Origin: Mesorhizobium loti CJ3sym
GTDB taxonomy: Bacteria > Pseudomonadota > Alphaproteobacteria > Rhizobiales > Rhizobiaceae
Direction: 5' to 3'
NCBI RefSeq assembly: GCF_000472785.1
Contig: NZ_AXAL01000014.1
Location: 124,001-188,000 of the forward strand
Length of the DNA: 64,000 nt
The position numbers and the translations under genes were made by a program. The notes under the pieces are model-generated. The model made no database searches, was not told the DNA's origin, and saw only the letters and a program-made list of their open reading frames with translations. Shown here piece by piece: positions 34,761 to 41,234 of this stretch (positions within the stretch are counted from its first letter, which is position 1; each line of letters starts with the position of its first letter).

Positions 34761-35828
34761 ATGACCGACGTCGAGTTCCGCGACCTGTCGAAATCGTTCG
34801 GGCAGCACAAGATCCTGGAAAACATCAGCCTCGATATCAAGAGCGGCGAGTTCGTGGTGCTGGTCGGCCCGTCCGGCTGCGGCAAGTCGACCTTGCTGCG
34901 CATGCTGGCGGGCCTGGAGACGATCACCTCTGGCGATCTACTGATCGGCGGCGTGCGCGCCAACGATCTGCCACCGCAGCGGCGCAACATTGCCATGGTG
35001 TTCCAGTCCTATGCGCTGTTTCCGCATCTCAAGGCTTCCGACAACATCGGTTTCGGCCCGAAGATCCGTGGCGAGGCGCGGACCGCCATCGATGCAAAGG
35101 TCAAGAAGGCATCCGGCGTCCTCAACCTGTTCTCCTATCTCGATCGCTATCCCCGGCAGTTGTCGGGCGGCCAGCGCCAGCGTGTCGCCATGGGCCGCGC
35201 CATCGTACGCGAGCCGTCGGTGTTCCTGTTCGATGAACCGCTGTCCAACCTAGATGCCCAGTTGCGCGTCCAGATGCGCACCGAGATCAAGGCGCTGCAC
35301 CAGCGGCTGAAATCGACCATCGTCTATGTCACCCATGACCAGATCGAGGCCATGACCATGGCCGACCGCATCGTCGTGATGGATCGCGGCAGGATCCAGC
35401 AGGTGGGAGCGCCGCTGGAGCTCTATGACCGGCCGGCCAACAAGTTCGTCGCCGGCTTCCTCGGCTCGCCATCGATGAGTTTTGTGTCCGGGGCCCTCAA
35501 GACCACGCCTGACAAGACCTGGTTCGAGTCGGCCGGCGGCGGGCGTCTTGCGCTTGCCGGCAAGGCGGCGCCGGCAGGCAGCGCGGTGGAGGCCGGCATC
35601 CGGCCCGAGCACTTCATCATCGGTGAAGCGGCCGATGCCATGGCGCTCAAGGTGGATGTCGTCGAGCCGACGGGTTCCGAGACCCATGTCTATGGCGCCA
35701 TTGGCGCCGATACGGTGCGCGCCGTGTTCCGCGACCGGGTGCCAGTCAGGCCGGGCGACCTGCTGCCGGTCTCGGTCGATCCCCGCAACATCCATCTGTT
35801 CGACAAGGCGACGGGCCTGCCGCTATAA
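34761..35828 (+). CDS. Sugar ABC transporter ATP-binding protein (UgpC/MsmK type)
   Basis: A 355-residue ATPase of the CUT1 family: Walker A GPSGCGKST (36-44), Q-loop MVFQSYALFPHL, signature LSGGQRQRV, Walker B VFLFDEPLSNLD and switch THDQIEAM, followed by the ~110-residue C-terminal TOBE/regulatory domain (VEAGIRPEHFII, VVEPTGSETHVYG). It is the energy module for the MalF/MalG-like permeases encoded on the opposite strand. Only two bases separate it from the SDR gene. A small 65-bp gap leads to the RpiR regulator. Splitting a single importer over two divergent operons implies coordinated control from the 33.8-34.0 kb region. Confidence 0.95.
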   Translation: MTDVEFRDLSKSFGQHKILENISLDIKSGEFVVLVGPSGCGKSTLLRMLAGLETITSGDLLIGGVRANDLPPQRRNIAMVFQSYALFPHLKASDNIGFGPKIRGEARTAIDAKVKKASGVLNLFSYLDRYPRQLSGGQRQRVAMGRAIVREPSVFLFDEPLSNLDAQLRVQMRTEIKALHQRLKSTIVYVTHDQIEAMTMADRIVVMDRGRIQQVGAPLELYDRPANKFVAGFLGSPSMSFVSGALKTTPDKTWFESAGGGRLALAGKAAPAGSAVEAGIRPEHFIIGEAADAMALKVDVVEPTGSETHVYGAIGADTVRAVFRDRVPVRPGDLLPVSVDPRNIHLFDKATGLPL

Positions 35829-35893
35829 CGCCTACCCCTGCGAAGGCAATCGCGTGAAGACGAAGCGAGCAACATGAAGACGAAAACACGGGC

Positions 35894-36775
35894 ATGAAAA
35901 CGCCGGCCGACATCATCACGCGGCTGCAGCTGATGTCGCAGGACGGCACCAAATCCGATCGCCGGCTGGCCAGCCTCGTTCTGTCCGACCTCGACTTCGC
36001 ATCCAAGGCGGCAATCTCCGAAATTGCCGCGCGCGTCGGGGTCAGCGAACCGACGGTGACCCGCTTCTGCCGCAATCTCGGCTGCGAGGGCCTGCGCGAT
36101 TTCAAGTTCTATCTGGCGCAGGCCATCGCCATCGGCGGCCAATATCTGTCGCCTGAACCGCTGAGCCGCGACGCGCGTGAGCAGCGCATCGCCTCGGCCA
36201 TCACCGAAGCCGCGATATCAGCCATCCAGCGCGCCAGCGAGAACCTCGACATGACGACGTTGGTCACTGTCGCCGAGCGGCTGGCGACGTCGGGCAATGT
36301 GCTGTGCATCGGCTCCGGCGGCATCTCCTCGATGATGGCGACCGAAATGCAGAACCGGCTGTTCCGGCTCGGCCTGCCGGTGCTGGCGCAGATCGACGGC
36401 CAGTTGCAGCGCATGTACGCCGCCGTTGCCACGCCGGAGACCACGCTGGTCGCCTTTTCGGTGTCAGGCTATGCCCGCTCGGTCATCGAAGCGGTGCAGG
36501 TCGCCCAGCAATATGGCGCCACCACGATCGCCGTCACCGCGCCTGATTCGGCGCTGGCCAAGGCCGCCGACACGGTCATCCATCTGCAGCCGCTCGAGGA
36601 CGGCAACATCTACAAGCCGACATCGTCGCGCTACGCGCTGCTGGCGATCGTCGACATGATCGTGACATCGGTTGCCGAGGCGCGTGGCCCCAAGGTGCTG
36701 GAGAATTTGCGCCGCATCAAGCAAAGCGTGAACACGCTGAAGGTCGACGATCCCCGCCTGCCGTTAGGCGATTGA
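35894..36775 (+). CDS. MurR/RpiR family transcriptional regulator
   Basis: A 293-residue regulator. The N-terminal HTH_6 domain (residues ~5-80; AAISEIAARVGVSEPTVTRFCRNLGCEGLRDFKFYLAQ) binds DNA. The C-terminal SIS domain (residues ~120-255; NVLCIGSGGISSMMATEMQNRLFRLG, STVLVAFSVSGYARSVIEAV-like) binds phosphosugars. It probably senses a phosphorylated derivative of the imported compound and controls the divergent ABC/SDR operons. No adjacent palindrome stands out as a convincing operator. It converges on the DUF167 gene, three bases apart. Confidence 0.94.
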   Translation: MKTPADIITRLQLMSQDGTKSDRRLASLVLSDLDFASKAAISEIAARVGVSEPTVTRFCRNLGCEGLRDFKFYLAQAIAIGGQYLSPEPLSRDAREQRIASAITEAAISAIQRASENLDMTTLVTVAERLATSGNVLCIGSGGISSMMATEMQNRLFRLGLPVLAQIDGQLQRMYAAVATPETTLVAFSVSGYARSVIEAVQVAQQYGATTIAVTAPDSALAKAADTVIHLQPLEDGNIYKPTSSRYALLAIVDMIVTSVAEARGPKVLENLRRIKQSVNTLKVDDPRLPLGD

Positions 36776-36778
36776 ACT

Positions 36779-37102
36779 TCAGCCGGACGACTGGCCGCTG
36801 AGCGCTTCGACGTCCCGCGCCAGCATCTCGGGATCACCCAATATACGCAACGTCTTGAGCCGTGCGGTGCCGCCGGCGACGACCGAGACGGACGATGCCG
36901 GCACTCCCAGTGCCTTGGCGACCAGGTTCTGCAACGCTTGATTGGCGGCGCCGTTTTCCGGCACGGCGCGGACCCGCGCTTTCAGATGGCTTCGCCCGTC
37001 CGCCGATGTCTCGACGCCTTCCAACCTGTCCACGGAAGACTTTGGTGTCAGCCGCAAGAACAGGTCGATGCCGTTCTCGCGGATGCGAAACGGCGTGCTC
37101 AT
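36779..37102 (-). CDS. DUF167 family protein (YggU-like)
   Basis: A 107-residue DUF167 protein, a small alpha/beta family of unknown biochemical role. The core motif KARVRAVPENGAANQALQNLVAKALGVPASSVSVVAGGTARLKTL is the family's conserved A-P-P-x-x-G-x-A-N block followed by the SRxKxL-like end. In many bacteria it sits next to yggT, as here: the YggT gene is 13 bp upstream on the same strand. No catalytic residues are known. Start ATG at 37102 is followed by the first conserved strand. Confidence 0.9.
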   Translation of the reverse strand: MSTPFRIRENGIDLFLRLTPKSSVDRLEGVETSADGRSHLKARVRAVPENGAANQALQNLVAKALGVPASSVSVVAGGTARLKTLRILGDPEMLARDVEALSGQSSG

Positions 37103-37115
37103 GCGAGCGACGGGT

Positions 37116-37406
37116 TCACAGCACCAGCGGCGCTACCGTGGTGAGAATGAACTGCCTGACGAAGAACAGGATCAAGAGCAGGATGATCGGCGAGATGTCG
37201 ACGCCGCCAAGGTCCGGCATGAAGCGGCGGATCGGCCGCAGCGCCGGTTCGGTCAGCCTGTAGAGCATATTGCCGATGCTGCCGACGAACTGGTTGCGCG
37301 AGTTCACGACGTTGAAGGCGTACAGCCAGGAAAAGATCGCCGAGGCGATGATGATCCACCAGTAGAGGTCAAGCGCCATGACGATGGTTTGAATGAGGGC
37401 GAGCAT
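37116..37406 (-). CDS. YggT family membrane protein
   Basis: A 96-residue protein of the YggT family (two hydrophobic segments: ALDLYWWIIIASAIFSWLYAFNVV and ISPIILLLILFFVRQFILTTV). The conserved loop between them, LYRLTEPALRPIRRFMPDLGGVDISP, is the family signature. Relatives are involved in osmotic or membrane homeostasis in E. coli and in division-plane placement in actinobacterial and cyanobacterial homologues, so the role here is uncertain. Start at 37406 is preferred to 37457 because the signature family starts with the first membrane helix. The DUF167 gene follows after 13 bp, the usual partner. Confidence 0.92.
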   Translation of the reverse strand: MLALIQTIVMALDLYWWIIIASAIFSWLYAFNVVNSRNQFVGSIGNMLYRLTEPALRPIRRFMPDLGGVDISPIILLLILFFVRQFILTTVAPLVL

Positions 37407-37552
37407 GCCGGTCTCCGATTGTTGCCGACATGTAGCCATTGCGCGCCAAACCGGCAAGGGCCGGCAGCCGACGCTCCGGGCAACAAGGATTTCGGCAAGA
37501 CGCCGCCTTGACAGAAATCCGCCGCGCCCGATAAATGCGCCATCCGTTGGAC

Positions 37553-37628
<76 letters not shown>

Positions 37629-37951
37629 GCGGGATAATCGGTTCTCCGCCTCTGCCGCGCCGCCAAGGCTCGGGCACCGTTCGATAGAGCGCGATGCGAC
37701 GCAGCGCCGATACTCCCAAAAAAGGCCATACACGATTTCGCGCGATTCCGATGCATGGCAATTGTCAATTGGACTTATGGCGATGGCCGTTGCCGGATTG
37801 GCGCTATTTTTTTTGGAAGCTGTCCCATTAGACTGGGGCTCTCAAATCAGTTTTTTCTGTGCGTTGTGACAAGGCGTTTCGGCGGGGGCGACCGAAGGCG
37901 CTATATGGATTCTTGAGTTGAAATGATGAATTCGCCTGCGAAAGCAACACC
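37629..37951. other. Intergenic stretch downstream of tRNA-Ala
   Basis: This 323-bp region contains no supported gene. A run of eight to nine T follows GGCGCTA near 37803-37812, which may end the tRNA transcript, but the stem before it is weak. The rest is presumably the promoter of the helix-turn-helix gene that starts at 37952; I see no clear operator. Confidence 0.4.
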
Positions 37952-38701
37952 GTGTCCATTCGCGAGAACCTCGCTGCAAATCTCCGACGGCTCTGCAAGG
38001 ACCATGCTTCGGTTAGCGCGGTATGCCGTGAGTTGGGTATCAACCGCACGCAGTTCGAACGTTACCTGCAGGGCCAGACCGTTCCGAACAAGGCGACCGC
38101 CAAGCTGATCTGCGACTATTTCCGCATCGACGAAGCGGAACTCTACCAGGATCCTGGTGCTCCCGAGCCCAGGAATCCCGGCCTGCCGCCGATCTCGGAA
38201 AGCCTGTTCAACCAGATGATCCGCCCACCCGCCCCGTCGATCGCGGGCGGCACCTACTTCACCTACTTTTCTATCCCGGCCCGTCCCGACCTCTTGATGC
38301 GGTCGGTGACCTTCGTGCGTCGCGAAGCTGAACTGGTCACATTCCGCAGGGTCACCGGATGGTCGGAGCGGCGTGGCTCGACATGGGCGCGGGCGCGCGG
38401 CAACCACTATGGCGTGGCGATCTCGCGCCTGAACTGGATCTATTTCAGCGGCATCAATCGTCGTCAGACCGGCGAACCGTCGCTGATCTCGGTGCAATGG
38501 GCCCCCATCTCCGAACCGGTGCTGATAGGCAAGGCTATGCTGCTGACCGAGGCTGGGCCGGCGTTCGTATCGGTCATCATGCGCCAGGATATGTCCGGTA
38601 TCCGGCCGCGGCATGCGATCCGCATGGCTCATGTCGTCAGGCTTGACGACCCGGGCATGGATCAACTTGTCGCCAGCCTTGCCCGGGACTGGCTGGGCTG
38701 A
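37952..38701 (+). CDS. XRE-type helix-turn-helix regulator with unknown C-terminal domain
   Basis: A 249-residue protein starting with GTG. Residues 1-65 (SIRENLAANLRRLCKDHASVSAVCRELGINRTQFERYLQGQTVPNKATAKLICDYFRI) form an XRE/Cro-type helix-turn-helix. Residues ~80-249 are a beta-rich-looking domain (YFTYFSIPARPDLLMRSVTFVRRE, GNHYGVAISRLNWIYFSGIN) that I do not recognise; such domains usually sense ligands. It is the gene just before the modified-peptide-like locus at 39.0-41.2 kb, 349 bp upstream on the same strand, and so is a candidate regulator of it. The palindrome at 38848-38865 could be its site, but neither is proven. Confidence 0.8.
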   Translation: MSIRENLAANLRRLCKDHASVSAVCRELGINRTQFERYLQGQTVPNKATAKLICDYFRIDEAELYQDPGAPEPRNPGLPPISESLFNQMIRPPAPSIAGGTYFTYFSIPARPDLLMRSVTFVRREAELVTFRRVTGWSERRGSTWARARGNHYGVAISRLNWIYFSGINRRQTGEPSLISVQWAPISEPVLIGKAMLLTEAGPAFVSVIMRQDMSGIRPRHAIRMAHVVRLDDPGMDQLVASLARDWLG

Positions 38702-39050
38702 AGCGCGCGTCGCGTCGCAACGAATGTGGCGACGCGCTTAAGGTCCTTGTTTCCATCCACTAGATCCCCCAAAGCCGGAGGACGCCTTTGCGCGCCATCA
38801 AGCAACCGCTCGCTTACGCTAAATAAGAATAAGAATATCTCGAAAAAGCGTATGCTAGCATACGCCTACTCCCTATCTGAGAAAAATCGATTTTTTAGAC
38901 TTTAACGTTAGGAAAGATATTTTAGATCACGTTGGCTTTACTACAATTTTAACAAATCATTAACTCTTTCGACCTTACCCTTCTTCTCGCGGATCCTGCT
39001 GTGGGGATCTCTCAACAGATCCCATTGGGGGTCGGGAAAAGGGACGAAAA
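38702..39050 (+). other. AT-rich leader and promoter region of the peptide locus
   Basis: This 349-bp gene-free stretch is clearly richer in A/T than its surroundings, especially 38810-38970. It contains the palindrome at 38848-38865, AATAAGAATAAGAAT direct repeats just before it, and near its end a hairpin GGGATCT (39004-39010)/AGATCCC (39017-39023). A good ribosome binding site, AGGGA at 39040-39044, precedes the ATG at 39051. It is most simply read as promoter plus structured 5' leader. Confidence 0.55.
38848..38865. promoter_or_regulatory. 18-bp perfect palindrome, candidate operator
   Basis: GCGTATGCTAGCATACGC is perfectly self-complementary over 18 bases, lying in AT-rich DNA about 185 bp upstream of the 31-codon gene. 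Its length and full symmetry are like binding sites of dimeric regulators, including the 18-bp boxes of LuxR/TraR-type quorum-sensing regulators or XRE proteins. No known regulator is assigned. Confidence 0.6.
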
Positions 39051-39146
39051 ATGGCCAAGAAAGTAACCAATGCCCCGAAGCTGACGGTCACCGCGGGCAC
39101 GCAGACCGTCTTCTTCTCGCAGGGCATGCACTACAACAAGCGCTGA
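39051..39146 (+). CDS. 31-residue peptide, candidate RiPP precursor
   Basis: A short gene of 31 codons plus TGA, with AGGGA at 39040-39044 six bases before the ATG. The peptide starts MAKKVTNAPK and ends FFSQGMHYNKR; its middle is Thr/Val-rich. It has no cysteine and one serine (Ser23), but several threonines, and the final His-Tyr-Asn-Lys-Arg stands out. Evidence that it is real: strong initiation site, a structured leader, a hairpin directly after the stop, and the next gene 67 bp later being a SagB/ThcOx-type dehydrogenase, an enzyme class known for modifying ribosomal peptides. That it is the substrate of that enzyme is inference. It could instead be a leader peptide regulating downstream translation. 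Confidence 0.65.
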   Translation: MAKKVTNAPKLTVTAGTQTVFFSQGMHYNKR

Positions 39147-39155
39147 AGCCGCTCG

Positions 39156-39184
39156 GCGCCGACGGGCTGTCAGCCAGTCGGCGC
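39156..39184 (+). terminator. Hairpin between peptide gene and SagB-type gene
   Basis: GCGCCGAC at 39156-39163 pairs perfectly with GTCGGCGC at 39177-39184 around a 13-base loop, ten bases after the peptide stop codon. There is no U-tract, so it would stabilise the upstream message or attenuate, letting the short peptide be made in excess over the enzyme. This is a common arrangement in RiPP operons. Confidence 0.6.
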
Positions 39185-39213
39185 TTCGCATTCACGAAAC
39201 GGCATCCAGCATC

Positions 39214-40278
39214 ATGAAAATGCGCTCTTCAAAAACGCTTGTCTTCTATCCCGGGACCAACAAGGTCACGGCGTGCAATTTCCTGACCAGAAGCGTCTTC
39301 GAATGCAGCCCCGAAGTGATTGGCCTTCTTGCGTCCTGGGACGAATGGGCCTCCACGACGGAAATCGCGCGCGCCCAAGGATGGTCGAAATCCGACCTCA
39401 ACGCCGTCGTCCCGCAATTACTTGATTTTTCCGCCCTGGTCACCGCCGGCTCGCCGCTGGCCGAGCAGGAAACGAAATTTTCCGGACAGTGGAGGTGGGG
39501 CATCCCGACCGCGCTGATGCATTTCTGCGTCCAGGACGCAGAGTTCATGACTATTGAACAGGCCGAGACACACCAGATCGACCGTGCCGGGCACGTCGCG
39601 CAGCCCGACCTCGTGCTCAAGAATGCCATGGGCGCCATTCGGCTGCCGAACGCGCTCGACGACAACGAGCTTCTGAGCCTGATGGCGCGGCGCCGCACCA
39701 ACCGCACCGCGGCCGCACCCACCATCACCGCGCAGCAGCTCTCCGACTGCCTGTTCGCGGGCATGGGCATTACCGGCGAGACCAGCAACTGCGTCGGCGC
39801 CCTGCCGCTAGGCATGACCCCTTCGGGCGGCGCCCGGAACCCCTATGAAGCCTATGTGGTAGCACTTGGCGTCGAGGGTCTGGAGCCCGGCGTCTATCAC
39901 TATTCCGCCGTCGATCATGATCTCGGCAGGATCCCGGCCAACCATCTGCCAAAGATCTCCGAGCTGGTCGGTGGGCAGGAATGGGCGGATGCCATGCCAT
40001 GCCTGATCCTGCTTTGCGCCAGGCTAGACCGTACCATGTGGAAATATGAGGATGCCAACGCCTACCGCGTCGTGCTGATCGAGGCTGGCCATATCGGCCA
40101 GAACGTGATGTTGGCCGCGACCAGGCATGGCTTGTCGGCCTGTCCCACGGCGGCGCTCAGCCATTCTGCGATCAACCGCCTTCTCGGCCTCGACCGCCTC
40201 ACCGACGCGCCGATCTATGCGTTGACCCTCTCGACCCCTGAACCAGGCCCGCATTCCGCGGGTCAGTCAATTAATTAG
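39214..40278 (+). CDS. SagB/ThcOx-type flavin dehydrogenase (peptide-maturation candidate)
   Basis: A 354-residue protein. The C-terminal half (about residues 145-345) is a nitroreductase-fold, FMN-binding SagB-type domain: RRRTNR at 159-164, TPSGGARNPYEAYVVALGV from 202, PGVYHY at 225-230 and AYRVVLIEAGHIGQNVMLAATRHGLSACP at 283-311. SagB/ThcOx enzymes oxidise azolines to azoles in thiazole/oxazole-modified peptides, but stand-alone members of unknown chemistry exist. Residues ~20-85 (SVFECSPEVIGLLASWDEWAS, SDLNAVVPQLLDFSALV) look like a winged helix, possibly a peptide-recognition element. No YcaO cyclodehydratase is in the window. Start ATG at 39214 has a weak ribosome binding site. It is in line with the 31-residue peptide gene upstream. 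Confidence 0.88.
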   Translation: MKMRSSKTLVFYPGTNKVTACNFLTRSVFECSPEVIGLLASWDEWASTTEIARAQGWSKSDLNAVVPQLLDFSALVTAGSPLAEQETKFSGQWRWGIPTALMHFCVQDAEFMTIEQAETHQIDRAGHVAQPDLVLKNAMGAIRLPNALDDNELLSLMARRRTNRTAAAPTITAQQLSDCLFAGMGITGETSNCVGALPLGMTPSGGARNPYEAYVVALGVEGLEPGVYHYSAVDHDLGRIPANHLPKISELVGGQEWADAMPCLILLCARLDRTMWKYEDANAYRVVLIEAGHIGQNVMLAATRHGLSACPTAALSHSAINRLLGLDRLTDAPIYALTLSTPEPGPHSAGQSIN

Positions 40279-40345
40279 CCGTCTTATTATGTCTGTTGTA
40301 GCCAGTACGCGTTCCCTGAGTTCCACCAGATGACAGGAGAAGCAC

Positions 40346-40585
40346 GTGCCAAATCAGACCCTACGTCAGTCAGAGATCGATAGTCTCCAATATATCGCAT
40401 CGATGACCAATGAGCTGGTGCAGATGGCCGAAGCAAGCCGTTTTCCCATGATCTCCTATCTGCTCGGCATGGCCTATGCCGAAGCCTTCGATGTGCTGCG
40501 CGGCGCGCGGCCGGCAAGACATGCCCAACTCAGCGGCAACCCGATGCATGCAAAGGATAGCCCCGCTCAGCCAAGGAGAGCGTAG
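40346..40585 (+). CDS. Small helical protein, unknown (a)
   Basis: A 79-residue protein starting GTG, with ACAGGAG at 40333-40339 upstream. The segment SLQYIASMTNELVQMAEASRFPMISYLLGMAYAEAFDVL is strongly helical and resembles a motif I recall from many short rhizobial proteins ('tAxYIadMtaELaxlAxxaxlxxLaYlLxMArxEA'). No function is known. It lies 67 bp after the SagB-type gene and 3 bp before the next small gene, so it probably belongs to the same transcript. The last ~20 residues are basic and unstructured. Confidence 0.68.
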   Translation: MPNQTLRQSEIDSLQYIASMTNELVQMAEASRFPMISYLLGMAYAEAFDVLRGARPARHAQLSGNPMHAKDSPAQPRRA

Positions 40586-40588
40586 CGG

Positions 40589-40828
40589 ATGCAACCGTCA
40601 GCCTTATGCGCGCCGGCCGGCTCGCAGCCGAACCGGTGGGAGACACTTTGTGCGTTACAAGGTCTGCTGCCGCTCCTGAAGAAGGCCGCCGCCGACCTCG
40701 GCCATGCCGAAATGGTCTACTGGTTCGAGCAGGCAGAGGCCGAGGCCACCAACCTGATCCGAGGCCGACCATCCGATACGGCAGCGATTCCGACCTTGAT
40801 CGCCAGCAGCCCGCAAGGTCGACATTAA
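40589..40828 (+). CDS. Small helical protein, unknown (b)
   Basis: A 79-residue protein with ATG at 40589, three bases after the stop of the preceding small gene and with AAGGAG at about 40575-40580 inside that gene's end. The core WETLCALQGLLPLLKKAAADLGHAEMVYWFEQAEAEATNL is helical and amphipathic; ends are disordered. There is no named domain and no cysteine pair other than two near the N-terminus (Cys7, Cys21). Tight spacing argues that it is co-translated with gene (a). It could be a partner in a small complex; nothing more is visible. Confidence 0.65.
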   Translation: MQPSALCAPAGSQPNRWETLCALQGLLPLLKKAAADLGHAEMVYWFEQAEAEATNLIRGRPSDTAAIPTLIASSPQGRH

Positions 40829-40856
40829 TGCACGCAGATTTGAGGGGGACCCGCCG

Positions 40857-41177
40857 ATGAACATGATCGCAACCATCAGCAGCGCCGACGCCAGCGAAGG
40901 CATTTTCGGCCAGCTCCACGCCTTGATCGCTCGCCGTCCGCCATCACCGGATAGCGCGCGCATCGAAGCCCGCCAGCTCGTCTCGATGGCAATGGCCGAC
41001 ACCTGGCAGGCCGACAGCCTGTGGGGCGCGACGGATGCCTTTCACGCCCATTTCGACTTCATGATGCAGACCATCGAGATCAATGGTGCCGAAGACCCGA
41101 ACCTCAGGACGCTGCGCACGAAGTGCCGCTTCTATCTGGAACAGGTCGAAGCGCTTTGCCGGTCGATGAGCCGCTGA
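40857..41177 (+). CDS. Small helical protein, unknown (c)
   Basis: A 106-residue protein, mostly helical (DASEGIFGQLHALIARRPPS, ARIEARQLVSMAMADTWQAD, AHFDFMMQTIEINGAEDPNLRTLRTKCRFYLEQVEALC). ATG at 40857 has GAGGGGG about nine bases upstream. It ends the run of three small genes after the SagB-type dehydrogenase, 28 bp from its neighbour, and is convergent with tonB (stop at 41235). I do not recognise a family. Helical content and size make a regulatory or chaperone-like role conceivable, but this is only a guess. Confidence 0.65.
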   Translation: MNMIATISSADASEGIFGQLHALIARRPPSPDSARIEARQLVSMAMADTWQADSLWGATDAFHAHFDFMMQTIEINGAEDPNLRTLRTKCRFYLEQVEALCRSMSR

Positions 41178-41234
41178 TCGGTCACTGTCTGCGCGAGGGC
41201 CAATGGCACCACCGTTTCGGTGCCCCAGGACGCG

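Noticed and set aside
38854..38907. Tiny open frame starting ATGCTAGCA in the AT-rich leader
   Set aside because: Only 17 codons, no ribosome binding site, and it begins inside the palindrome.
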